Shown in pieces: positions 43,416 to 52,254 of a stretch of DNA of 64,000 nt. Within the stretch, counting starts at the first letter, position 1. The number at the start of each line of letters is the position of its first letter. The translations under genes and the position numbers were made by a program. Below the pieces are notes generated by a model, which saw nothing but the letters and a program-made list of their open reading frames with translations, searched no databases and was not told where the DNA came from. This DNA comes from Bacteroidota bacterium. Its GTDB lineage: Bacteria; Bacteroidota; Bacteroidia; Bacteroidales; P3. Location: the NCBI GenBank assembly GCA_017860275.1, contig JAFNAQ010000005.1, positions 62,001 through 126,000 on the forward strand. Direction: 5' to 3'.

Positions 43416-45974
43416 TTATTTTTCTATAATAAATTTCTTAAACAAATTCAACTTCTTTCCAATTATTTTTAAGGTATAGACTCCATTCTCAAATTTATCA
43501 GAATTTATTCCCAAATTATTTCCCGTACTTATATTAATATATCTAGCCACCTCTTTTCCCATAATATCGTATATAAATACATCTACATTTTGCGAAATTC
43601 CAGTAAATTCAACATTAATCTTATCTTTCGCAGGATTTGGATAGAGTAATATTGATTTGTCATAATACATAATATTTTCCAAACCGACATAATCGCCACA
43701 TACAGTATCACTAAAATTTGATTCACACTCCCCAATCAATGCCTTAACTCTATAACAATATGTTGATGAATTTTCGACATTGTTATCAAGGTAAATTGGT
43801 TGTTCAACAGTAGAAATTAAAGAGTCGTTTCTATATAATTCATATTGCTGCCCCTCTCCCTGCCATGTAATTTCTAAATAATTTTGCATATGCACAACCA
43901 GTAAATCATACGGTTCAGAAGGTAAGGGATTAACAGTCAAATAAAGATATATATTACTATCACAATCTGCTATCGTTTGCAAGTTTTGAATATACAAACC
44001 AGTTGAATCTGAGTAAAAATTAAATCCATAATTATTATACAATTGACCTTGACATATGTTGTCATAATGTATTATTGAATATGTTGGATTTATTACCAAA
44101 TTAAGCGAAACAGTACTATCACAACCTTTTATTGTTTGCAAATTTTTAATGTACAATCCTGTTGTATCTGCAATAAAATTAAATCCATAATTACTGTACA
44201 ATTGACCTTTACATATTGTATCATTTATTTCTGTCGAATAAGCTTGATTTACAACTAAATTAACTTCAACAATACTATCACAACCTGATAAAGAATACAA
44301 GCTCTCACTATACTTCCCTGATGAATCGGCACTGAAATAAAATCCGAATTTATCATAAAGTTGACCTTTGCATATTGTATCGAAAATGGATGTCAAGAAA
44401 GTTGGGTTAACAAATAGATTTATTTTATAAATACTATCGCAACCGCTAATTGTTTGAAGGTAATTTTTATATAACCCGGAAGTATCAGCAATAAAATTCA
44501 ATCCATAATTACTGTACAATTGACCTTTGCATATTGTATCATGAATCGATATTGAATAAATTGGGTTTACATATAAATTTAATGATATTATACTATCACA
44601 TCCTGTTGTCTTTTGCAAGTTTTGCGTATATAATCCTGATGTGTCTGCTATAAAATTAAATCCATAGTTACTATACAATTGTCCTCTGCATATTGTATCG
44701 TAAAGTACCGAAGAGTATTCTGGATTGACAGCCAGTGTAAGAAAAACGCTATCGCAACCATTTACAAATTTATAAAGTCCCGAGGAATCGTAATCAATCC
44801 CATTAACAGTGTATTTATCTCCTTGACAAATTGTTGCAGAAATATTTTGGTAGGTTTCAATAAATGGAAGAAAATTGGTTATTGAACTCCAATATTGAGT
44901 AGACATATATCGACTCATTGAAGAACAAGGAACAAAAATAGGAATATTTTTAGAAACACTATCAAATGTTGTTGATACAATAGTTGGAGGAGGATATACA
45001 GACTTAAATATTAATGATTTTAAGTTATTACATGCATAAAAAACCTTTCCTCCTATAAACGTAACAGAATCAGGAATTGTTATTGACTCCAAACTATCGC
45101 AATAAGAAAATGCAAAATCCCCTATAGAAATTATTGAATTTGGCAACGATATAGAACTAATATTTCCACAACGATAAAATGCATAATTCCCTATTTTATT
45201 AACAGAATTTGGGATTGAATAATTCCCTGACTTGCCTTCAGGACAGGTAATTATTGTATCAAAATTTTTCGAAAATAACACACCATTATTTGAAGAATAT
45301 CTTATATTATTCGAATCAACATTTATTGATACTAAATTTTCACAATATCCAAAAGGGGGAAATTGGCTTATTGAATTAATTGAACTTGGAATAAAAATTG
45401 ATGTCAAGGCTGTACAACCAATAAAAGCATTAGCTCCTATTGATGTAACTGAGTTTGGAATAGTAACTGAAGTTAAATTAATACACATATAAAATGCCAT
45501 GTCTACTATTGTGGTTACAGAATTGGGAATAGAGTAACTCCCTGATATTCCCTGAGGGCAAATTAATATAGTATCTCGGCTTTTAGAAAATAATACCCCA
45601 TTATTTGATGAATATCTAGTATTACTTGAGTCAACCTGAATTGAAGTCAAATTAGAGCAGCCTACTAAAGCATAATTAGCTATTAATGTTACAAAACGCG
45701 GAATAGATAAAGAAGATAAATTATTACAAAACTGAAAAGCATTGCCTATTGATGTAACATAATATGTATTTAAGCCATATTCAACCGAATCTGGGATAAC
45801 AATATTCCCAGAATAAGGAGTTGTGTAGTTTTTTTTTGTAACCTCAACAGTATTTGTTGATTTAATGTTATAGTAAATCGTATCACCATTGCTTACATTA
45901 AAAAAACTATATGCAAAGAGTGTATTTATGGATAATAGAATCAAACCTAAGATAGATAGTATTTGTTTTTTCAT
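43416..45974 (-). CDS. BspA-type leucine-rich-repeat T9SS surface protein, paralog 1
   Basis: The 852-residue protein has the same order as its downstream paralog but a shorter repeat part: signal peptide (about 1-21), roughly ten LRR_5 repeats, six cysteine-paired repeats of about 53 residues (DTICKGQLYSNYGFNF ... GCDS), an FN3-like segment and the T9SS domain (LYPNPAKDK to KKFIIEK). The signal peptides differ slightly (MKKQILSILG against MKKQFFLLVG). A minus-strand TAATTTTG box at 46101-46094 is a possible promoter for both. Confidence 0.88.
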   Translation of the reverse strand: MKKQILSILGLILLSINTLFAYSFFNVSNGDTIYYNIKSTNTVEVTKKNYTTPYSGNIVIPDSVEYGLNTYYVTSIGNAFQFCNNLSSLSIPRFVTLIANYALVGCSNLTSIQVDSSNTRYSSNNGVLFSKSRDTILICPQGISGSYSIPNSVTTIVDMAFYMCINLTSVTIPNSVTSIGANAFIGCTALTSIFIPSSINSISQFPPFGYCENLVSINVDSNNIRYSSNNGVLFSKNFDTIITCPEGKSGNYSIPNSVNKIGNYAFYRCGNISSISLPNSIISIGDFAFSYCDSLESITIPDSVTFIGGKVFYACNNLKSLIFKSVYPPPTIVSTTFDSVSKNIPIFVPCSSMSRYMSTQYWSSITNFLPFIETYQNISATICQGDKYTVNGIDYDSSGLYKFVNGCDSVFLTLAVNPEYSSVLYDTICRGQLYSNYGFNFIADTSGLYTQNLQKTTGCDSIISLNLYVNPIYSISIHDTICKGQLYSNYGLNFIADTSGLYKNYLQTISGCDSIYKINLFVNPTFLTSIFDTICKGQLYDKFGFYFSADSSGKYSESLYSLSGCDSIVEVNLVVNQAYSTEINDTICKGQLYSNYGFNFIADTTGLYIKNLQTIKGCDSTVSLNLVINPTYSIIHYDNICQGQLYNNYGFNFYSDSTGLYIQNLQTIADCDSNIYLYLTVNPLPSEPYDLLVVHMQNYLEITWQGEGQQYELYRNDSLISTVEQPIYLDNNVENSSTYCYRVKALIGECESNFSDTVCGDYVGLENIMYYDKSILLYPNPAKDKINVEFTGISQNVDVFIYDIMGKEVARYINISTGNNLGINSDKFENGVYTLKIIGKKLNLFKKFIIEK

Positions 45975-46093
45975 AGGTATTAATATTTTTTATAGTGTAT
46001 ATTTTAGATAACAGCCTAGTTTATAAGTATTATATCTATTACATATTTTTTGACTTATAAAGAGGCTAATATGATTTATAAAAAGAATTATTG

Positions 46094-46101
46094 CAAAATT
46101 A
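46094..46101 (-). promoter_or_regulatory. Candidate -7 box of the BspA gene pair
   Basis: The minus strand reads TAATTTTG, 119 bases before the ATG. No CAA/CAAA at the expected upstream distance. Confidence 0.35.
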
Positions 46102-46173
46102 TAAAATAAAATCTTATAAAAAATATTTTATCTTTTTTTTCAAGTTAAAATTAATTAATTTGCGGAAAATATG

Positions 46174-46210
46174 ACTCCGTATCTTTGAATCTAAACTCCG
46201 TATCTTTGAA
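46174..46210 (+). repeat. Direct 21-bp duplication containing a -7-like box
   Basis: ACTCCGTATCTTTGAA occurs at 46174-46189 and 46195-46210, 21 bases apart. Each copy contains TATCTTTG, matching the Bacteroidota -7 consensus, but no gene begins downstream on this strand. Confidence 0.75.
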
Positions 46211-46420
46211 ATTATTTGAGATATAAATTTATTTTTCTTAGAGGAAATTCAATGGAAAGGGCGTTTATTTTTTATTTAAAGGCTATATAAAATATTATTT
46301 GCTTGATTGCGGAAATTCTAATGCACATTTGAAACTTTTTTATTTGATATAAATCTCCTGAATCCTTATTTTATTCTCTGAAATGCTTGATTTGATCTTT
46401 TTTTATAAGGATTTATTCTT

Positions 46421-46489
46421 GCTAGGGTAGCTACCCTAGGTGTGTTATGGTAGCTACCGTAGCAGTGCTAGGGTACCTACCATAATTTA
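46421..46489. repeat. Tandem array of 23-bp palindromic units
   Basis: Three units start at 46421, 46444 and 46467, with the cores GGTAGCTACC, GGTAGCTACC and GGTACCTACC spaced exactly 23 bases. The first unit contains the perfect 18-base palindrome CTAGGGTAGCTACCCTAG. AT-rich degenerate units may precede it to about 46350. Confidence 0.85.
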
Positions 46490-46526
46490 TTAAGATGTGC
46501 ATCTAAATTTTTGGGGATTGTTTTTT

Positions 46527-46545
46527 GGCGCAGGCAAGCGGCGCC
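46527..46545 (+). repeat. REP sequence, dispersed copy
   Basis: GGCGCAGGCAAGCGGCGCC, a GC-rich stem-loop (GGCGC/GCGCC), identical over 19 bases to 59033-59051 inside the RAYT gene. It stands out in the AT-rich gap. Confidence 0.8.
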
Positions 46546-46579
46546 TTTACTTATTGCAAATATACGAAAAAATATTTGA

Positions 46580-48466
46580 TTATCTTAGCTTTAGATTTCC
46601 TTCTTCTAGGATAATAATACCATCGTCTAACATTGTGCGGATGATTGGGATGATGGTTTCTTTTGTCCCGTATTTTATGCTATTTGAGAAATAGTCTGGG
46701 GTTCTTGGATATTGAGAAAGTTCTTCTATTATCATATCCTCTACCTTCTTTGGCTTATGTTTTTGTGAGATGCAATAATCACATTTCCCACAAGCTGGGC
46801 TTTCAAAGCCAAAATAGTTCAAGAGATATTGCTGACGACATCGCTCAGAGGAAATAAAGTCTATAAGCTCATTTGCTTTCTTAATATTTACCTCTTTTAT
46901 GTTGTGGTAGCTCTCTTCGGAAAGAGCAAAGTTATCCTTGTGAAGTCGGTTTTGAGTAAAGATTAATTGTGGTTTATCGCTCCTTGGGTCATAGTATAAG
47001 ACTCCATATTTCTCTAACCTCTTTAGGTTACTATATGTATTTGACTCGGTATCGAAACAAACCTTTGAAATCTTCTTTTCGTCAATGATAGTAAACTCCG
47101 TCATTACTCCTGTGTACATCCTTCGCAGAGCCTCCAAAAGATTATAATACATTGGATATTCTATCATAAAATTATAGAGGGTTGTTCTATCTACTATAAT
47201 CTTTATCTTTGAGAAAGGATTTCTATTCTCGGCAATCTCTAAGAGTCCTGAGTTCTCAAGAATGCGCACAGAGTTAAAGACAAGAAAGGGTTCTAGGTTA
47301 TAGTTTTGAGAAAAAGAAACTATATCCCAATCAAACCTTCTATCTATCCCCGTTCCTACTGGCACCTGAAAATAATTAGATATGCCATTATATACATTTT
47401 GTATATACTTTATATCTGGGAAGTTGGCATCAACTGTTTCTAGTAGACGTTTTTTATCCTTTTCGGTATATAATAAGACACCATAAGATTTCTTACCATC
47501 TCTTCCTGCTCGCCCAACCTCTTGAAAATATGCCTCTATGCTTTCAGGTAAGTCGTAATGTATAACATAGCTTACGTTTTGTTTGTCTATCCCCATACCA
47601 AAGGCTGTTGTTGCTACCACTACATTAACCCTATCCTCCATCCAATCTTTTTGAATCTTATTGCGATGAGGAATTGTAAGCCCTGCATGATATGCAGCAA
47701 CGCTAACCTTTAATGCTGCAAGACTATTAGCAAGCTCAGTAGCTTTCTTGCGAGAACGAACATATATAAGACCTGAGCCTCCAATATTTTCTATTACCCT
47801 TTGTATCTTGGTTATCTTGTCTGGCTCTTCAAAGACTGTATAGGAAAGATTAGCTCTTTCGAAGCTCGATGCCAAAGAGTTCTTTTCTCTAAACTCTAGC
47901 TTTTCTTGTATATCATCTATTACATCCTTGGTTGCAGTTGCCGTTAGTGCAAGCACTGGAACATTTGGATGATACTTCCTTATATCTGCTATCTTAAGAA
48001 ATGATGGTCTGAAATTATATCCCCATTGAGAAATGCAGTGAGCCTCATCAACGGCAATAAGGTTTATCATCATCTTCTCAAAATAAGATATGAATAATGG
48101 AGATGATAGTCTCTCGGGTGACACATAGAGTATCTTCACCTTACCATAAAGACAGTTATTTAGAATAAGCTCTATCTCGGAATTACTCATTCCTGAATAT
48201 ACTACCCTTGCAGGAATACCCTTTTGTTTTAGAGTATTTACTTGATCGACCATTAAGGCAATAAGAGGAGAGACAACAAGACAAACACCTTTTTTTGTTA
48301 GTGCTGGCACTTGATAGCAAAGAGACTTTCCTCCTCCTGTTGGGAGCAAGGCAAGGGTATCTCTATCAGACAAAACAGAGGATATAATAGCTTCTTGATT
48401 TAATCGAAAGCTATCATATCCCCAGTATTTCTTTAGTATCTCTAAAGGTTGTCTTGTTTGAGACAT
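46580..48466 (-). CDS. recQ: ATP-dependent DNA helicase RecQ
   Basis: The 628-residue protein has the RecQ helicase motifs: Q-motif region FRLNQEAII, Walker A LLPTGGGKSLC, DEAHCISQWG, SATATKDV-like LTATATKDV, and QEVGRAGRDGKKS. The zinc-binding part shows CRQQYLLNYFG and CGKCDYC, and a winged-helix domain precedes it. The C-terminal HRDC domain is not evident, as in many Bacteroidota. It unwinds 3'-5' in recombination and fork repair. Its start overlaps the rfbC stop by one base. Confidence 0.93.
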   Translation of the reverse strand: MSQTRQPLEILKKYWGYDSFRLNQEAIISSVLSDRDTLALLPTGGGKSLCYQVPALTKKGVCLVVSPLIALMVDQVNTLKQKGIPARVVYSGMSNSEIELILNNCLYGKVKILYVSPERLSSPLFISYFEKMMINLIAVDEAHCISQWGYNFRPSFLKIADIRKYHPNVPVLALTATATKDVIDDIQEKLEFREKNSLASSFERANLSYTVFEEPDKITKIQRVIENIGGSGLIYVRSRKKATELANSLAALKVSVAAYHAGLTIPHRNKIQKDWMEDRVNVVVATTAFGMGIDKQNVSYVIHYDLPESIEAYFQEVGRAGRDGKKSYGVLLYTEKDKKRLLETVDANFPDIKYIQNVYNGISNYFQVPVGTGIDRRFDWDIVSFSQNYNLEPFLVFNSVRILENSGLLEIAENRNPFSKIKIIVDRTTLYNFMIEYPMYYNLLEALRRMYTGVMTEFTIIDEKKISKVCFDTESNTYSNLKRLEKYGVLYYDPRSDKPQLIFTQNRLHKDNFALSEESYHNIKEVNIKKANELIDFISSERCRQQYLLNYFGFESPACGKCDYCISQKHKPKKVEDMIIEELSQYPRTPDYFSNSIKYGTKETIIPIIRTMLDDGIIILEEGNLKLR

Positions 48467-49014
48467 TAATATTCGAATGGTGAATTAAAGTCTTTAAATA
48501 TTGGATTATTCTTATCCCTTTCGGAAAGAATAGGGTTCTCTATTTTCCAATCTATTGCTAGGTCTTTATCGTTCCATAATAAAGAGCCTTCCGATTCTTT
48601 ATTATAAACATTTGTACATTTATATGCAAAGACTGTTTCCTCCTCAAGGGTAACAAAACCATGGGCAAAGCCCTCTGGTATATAAAACATCTTCTTATCT
48701 ATTGAATCAAGCTCTATTGAATATGACTCTCCATAGGTTGGAGAATTCTTGCGGATATCTACTGCAACATCCAATACTCTTCCTTGAAAAACTCTTACAA
48801 GCTTTCCTTGAGCAAAGGGAGGTCTCTGAAAATGTAATCCTCTTACAACTCCTTTAGATGACTTTGATTCATTATCTTGAACAAAAACCATATCCAAACC
48901 ATTATCAGCAAACCTTTTGTAATTGTACGACTCAAAGAAATAACCTCTTTCGTCACGAAATACATCTGGCTCAATAATAACAAGACCTTCTATGGGAGTT
49001 TTGATTATTTTCAT
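48466..49014 (-). CDS. rfbC: dTDP-4-dehydrorhamnose 3,5-epimerase
   Basis: The 182-residue enzyme has the cupin motifs VVRGLHFQRPPFAQGKLV (with the catalytic His), YIPEGFAHGFVTLE, and FVQDNESKSSKGV. RfbC makes dTDP-4-keto-L-rhamnose for surface polysaccharides. The ATG at 49014 (MKIIKTPIEGLVII) is the family start; the frame opens further upstream into lpdA. The partner genes rfbA, rfbB and rfbD are not in the window. Confidence 0.92.
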   Translation of the reverse strand: MKIIKTPIEGLVIIEPDVFRDERGYFFESYNYKRFADNGLDMVFVQDNESKSSKGVVRGLHFQRPPFAQGKLVRVFQGRVLDVAVDIRKNSPTYGESYSIELDSIDKKMFYIPEGFAHGFVTLEEETVFAYKCTNVYNKESEGSLLWNDKDLAIDWKIENPILSERDKNNPIFKDFNSPFEY

Positions 49015-49027
49015 TTCAATTTTTATT

Positions 49028-50419
49028 TTATCCGTGTATTGCTTTTCCGTAAGCTGCCTCAATTGCCTCCATCATTGCCTCTGACATTGTTGGATGTGGA
49101 TGAACTGCATCGATAATATGATGTGCATTGATCTTGTTTTCTCTAGCAAGAACAGCCTCAGCAATCATCTCAGTAACATTATCGCCTATCATATGACAAC
49201 CTATAAGTTCATCGGTATTTGCATCGATGATTACTTTCACAAATCCATCTCTATTTCCTGATGCAGATGCCTTACCTGAAGCCATATACATAAACTTACC
49301 TACCTTTATTTCCTTTCCTGCCTCTTTTGCCTTTTCTTCTGTTAGTCCAACAGAGGCAATTTCTGGAGTTGTGTATGTACAACCAGGAATATTATCATAG
49401 CTAATTGGTCTTGGGTTTAAACCATTTATTGCCTCAACACATATTAAAGCTTCTTTAGAAGAAACGTGTGCAAGAGCCGGTCCATGAACTATATCTCCAA
49501 TAGCATATACTCCTTCGATATTTGTTCTATAATAGTCATCAACAATAACCTTTGTGCGCTCTGTCTTAACTCCTAACTCTTCAAGACCTAGGTTTTCAAT
49601 ATTTGTTGAAACTCCAACAGCAGAAAGAACTATATCAGCTTCGATAGTTTCTTCACCCTTCTTTCCCTTTAGAGTAACCTTTAATTTATCGCCTGTAGTA
49701 TCAACTGCCTCAACAGATGTTGATGTCAATACCTTCATTCCATTTTTCTTAAATGCTCTTTGAAGAGTTGAAGCAACTTCTGCATCTTCGTTTGGAACAA
49801 TTGTTGGCATAAACTCAACAAGGGTAACCTTTGTTCCTATTGATTGATAGAAATGAGCAAACTCAGAACCAATTGCTCCTGAACCTACAACAACCATAGA
49901 TTCTGGCTGAGTGCGCAAAGTCATTGCTTCTCTATATCCAATTATCTTCTTTCCGTCTTGAGGAAGATTTGGTAATTCTCTTGAACGAGCACCAGTTGCT
50001 AAGATTATATGATCTGCCTCGTATATTTCTTTAGAACCATCTTTTAATTCAACTTCTACCTTCTTTCCTTGTGCAAGTTTTGCATAGCCTTCAATGACTT
50101 GAATATTATTCTTCTTCATCAAAAACTGTACTCCCTTACTCATATTCTCTGCAACCCCTCTACTACGGTTTACAATTGCATCCATATTTGGCTTTGCTAC
50201 TCCTTCTAATTCAATCCCATAATCAGAAGTATGCTTTAGATAATTAAATACTTGTGCAGATTTCAAGAGTGCTTTTGTTGGGATACATCCCCAATTTAAA
50301 CAAATTCCTCCAAGGTTTTCTTTTTCAACGATTGCTGTTGAATAACCTAATTGTGCAGCACGTATTGCTGCAACATATCCTCCAGGACCAGAGCCTATAA
50401 CTATAATATCAAATTTCAT
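49028..50419 (-). CDS. lpdA: Dihydrolipoyl dehydrogenase
   Basis: The 463-residue flavoprotein has the FAD motif VIGSGPGGYVAAIRAAQLG, the redox disulfide in GGICLNWGCIPTKALL, NAD-binding VVVGSGAIGSEFA, YAIGDIVHGPALAHVSSKE and the HPHPTMSE His. It reoxidises lipoamide in 2-oxoacid dehydrogenases or the glycine cleavage system; no E2 or GcvH gene is adjacent, so which complex it serves is open. It lies 11 bases after the symporter gene. Confidence 0.95.
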   Translation of the reverse strand: MKFDIIVIGSGPGGYVAAIRAAQLGYSTAIVEKENLGGICLNWGCIPTKALLKSAQVFNYLKHTSDYGIELEGVAKPNMDAIVNRSRGVAENMSKGVQFLMKKNNIQVIEGYAKLAQGKKVEVELKDGSKEIYEADHIILATGARSRELPNLPQDGKKIIGYREAMTLRTQPESMVVVGSGAIGSEFAHFYQSIGTKVTLVEFMPTIVPNEDAEVASTLQRAFKKNGMKVLTSTSVEAVDTTGDKLKVTLKGKKGEETIEADIVLSAVGVSTNIENLGLEELGVKTERTKVIVDDYYRTNIEGVYAIGDIVHGPALAHVSSKEALICVEAINGLNPRPISYDNIPGCTYTTPEIASVGLTEEKAKEAGKEIKVGKFMYMASGKASASGNRDGFVKVIIDANTDELIGCHMIGDNVTEMIAEAVLARENKINAHHIIDAVHPHPTMSEAMMEAIEAAYGKAIHG

Positions 50420-50430
50420 TTGTAAATATT

Positions 50431-52119
50431 TTAATCGTGTGTTTTTTCAATTGCCTCAGTGATATTAATCGCAAAGTCTGCTAATTTCTCATACTGAGCA
50501 TAAAGACTACTATAATATATACCTGTTTGGTATGAATATTCATTATTCTTAATTGATTCTGTATGTTCTGTTCTTAATTGATCTCTGAAACTATTAATCT
50601 TGTTTTCAATTTCATCAGCTTCAATAGATGATACTTGTGAATAATTATTATTCAAATTTTCATCCATTAGTGCAATAGCTTCATGAACATATTCATACAT
50701 CATATTTAATTTATCTCTCATTTCTTGAGTAAACCAAATATTCGATTTATTTTTATTGTCAATTGATAATGCTATCTGAAAACAACTATCGCCTATACTT
50801 TCTAGATTATCAACAATACGAAGCATTGAACTAACTTGCATTGAAGCAGAATGACTTAACTCTGATTCTGAAACCTTTGTTAGATATGAGGCAATCTCAA
50901 TTTCCATTCTGTCTGTAATTTCTTCGTATTTACATATCCTCTCATAGACTTCTTTATACTTTTTGTCTTCTTTTATTTTTAGTAAGCCAGGAAGCATTTC
51001 ATACATTCTCAACACTCGCTTTGAAAATATCTCAATTTCCTTCTTAGCTGGTTCTAGGCTTAACTCTCCAGCAGAGAGCATCCCTAAAGGTAAATATTGT
51101 AGTCTGAAATCATCTTCTTCGTCCTCTTTTGTAGGGATCATTTTATTTACAATCTTGATGATTTGAGGAATAAACCAAACTAATAACATGGTATTAGTGA
51201 TATTAAAGAAGCTATGGAAAATAGAAAGTGCAATTGGAATTGCTGTGCTATTAACTAGTGGGTTTACACCCTCTGTCATTAATGATATTTTACTGATCAG
51301 GGTAAGTATAGGATTAAATAAACACAATATCCATATTACACCTATTACATTAAAAATAAAATGAGCCCTAGCTGCTTTTTTTGCTGTTTTATTTGCTACA
51401 ACTGCTGCTAAATTTGCAGTAATTGTTGTCCCAATATTTTCTCCTAACACAAGTGCAGCTCCTACTTCAAAACCTATAAGACCTTTGCTACACATAACAA
51501 GTGTAACAGCCATCATTGCCGAAGAGGATTGAACTACACAAGTAAGTATTGTACCTATTAGTACAAATAATAACGTTGAAAAATATCCATAATTCGATAA
51601 TGAAGCGATATATTCAAGCACTCCAGCATATTCGGGCTTAGTAAAGTCAGGAACTCCATTGGTCAAAAACTGCAATCCAAGAAACAATAATGCAAATCCA
51701 ATTAAAAACTCCCCTAAGTTTTGCTGTTTCTTGATAAACAAAAGTGGAGTTGCTATTGCAATTATTGGTAAAACACAATCAGATATTGAAAATTTAAAAC
51801 CCAGTAATGATACTAGCCATGCTGTAACCGTTGTGCCAATATTTGCACCCATAATCACAGATATTGCTCCAGCTAATGATAAGGCTCCAGCATTAACAAA
51901 GCTTACTACCATTACTGTTGTTGCTGAGGAAGATTGAATAATCGATGTAATCCCCATCCCTGTCAAAACTCCGCTGAACCTATTTGAAGTCATTTTTGAA
52001 AGAAAACCTCTTAGACTGTCACCTGCAAGTTTTTGCAAGGCATCACTCATGATTTTCATCCCATAGAGAAAGACTCCTAATGAGCCTAAAAGTTTAAGAA
52101 CTAATATAAGTACATCCAT
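50431..52119 (-). CDS. Na/Pi cotransporter family protein with PhoU-like domain
   Basis: The 562-residue membrane protein has two inverted Na/Pi repeats, QSSSATTVMVVSFVNAGALS with GANIGTT and VQSSSAMMAVTLVMCSKGLI with GENIGTT, and then a C-terminal PhoU-like helical domain (about residues 340-560). NptA/YjbB-like members move phosphate using sodium. The ATG at 52119 (MDVLILVLKLLG) fits; the longer frame begins inside the promoter box. It heads the operon with lpdA, rfbC and recQ. Confidence 0.88.
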   Translation of the reverse strand: MDVLILVLKLLGSLGVFLYGMKIMSDALQKLAGDSLRGFLSKMTSNRFSGVLTGMGITSIIQSSSATTVMVVSFVNAGALSLAGAISVIMGANIGTTVTAWLVSLLGFKFSISDCVLPIIAIATPLLFIKKQQNLGEFLIGFALLFLGLQFLTNGVPDFTKPEYAGVLEYIASLSNYGYFSTLLFVLIGTILTCVVQSSSAMMAVTLVMCSKGLIGFEVGAALVLGENIGTTITANLAAVVANKTAKKAARAHFIFNVIGVIWILCLFNPILTLISKISLMTEGVNPLVNSTAIPIALSIFHSFFNITNTMLLVWFIPQIIKIVNKMIPTKEDEEDDFRLQYLPLGMLSAGELSLEPAKKEIEIFSKRVLRMYEMLPGLLKIKEDKKYKEVYERICKYEEITDRMEIEIASYLTKVSESELSHSASMQVSSMLRIVDNLESIGDSCFQIALSIDNKNKSNIWFTQEMRDKLNMMYEYVHEAIALMDENLNNNYSQVSSIEADEIENKINSFRDQLRTEHTESIKNNEYSYQTGIYYSSLYAQYEKLADFAINITEAIEKTHD

Positions 52120-52152
52120 AATTATATATCTTTGGAAAGTAAAAAAAGTTTG

Positions 52153-52183
52153 CAAATATACATTAATATATGATAATTAGCAA
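52153..52183 (-). promoter_or_regulatory. Promoter of the Na/Pi-lpdA-rfbC-recQ operon
   Basis: On the minus strand TTG (52183-52181), 20 bases, then TATATTTG (52160-52153), 33 bases before the ATG at 52119. Confidence 0.7.
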
Positions 52184-52196
52184 TTGTTTTCATTAA

Positions 52197-52238
52197 AGAA
52201 AAAAAGAAAGGATTATACATTCTGCATAATCCTTTCTC
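52197..52238 (-). terminator. Terminator of dnaA
   Basis: AGAAAGGATTAT (52205-52216) and ATAATCCTTTCT (52226-52237) form a 12-base stem; on the minus strand a run of T follows. Confidence 0.9.
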
Positions 52239-52254
52239 AAATATAATGATAATA

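Larger units (their letters stand above)
45975..46579. other. 605-base gene-free region with repeats
   Basis: No credible gene is seen. The region holds the candidate promoter of the BspA pair (46094-46101), a 16-base duplication containing TATCTTTG (46174-46210), a 23-bp-period palindromic array (46421-46489) and a REP sequence (46527-46545). Similar TGCGGAAA stretches at 46161 and 46311 were noted. Long T-rich runs fill the rest. Confidence 0.8.

Noticed and set aside
45975-46579. Third copy of the 21-bp element
   Set aside because: Neither the 31-base block nor the 18-base end block is present; only a weak AATTAATTTTAAC resemblance was seen, so homology is not claimed.
48877-49116. 79-codon plus-strand frame at the rfbC-lpdA junction
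   Set aside because: Antisense to two conserved enzyme genes and without any motif.
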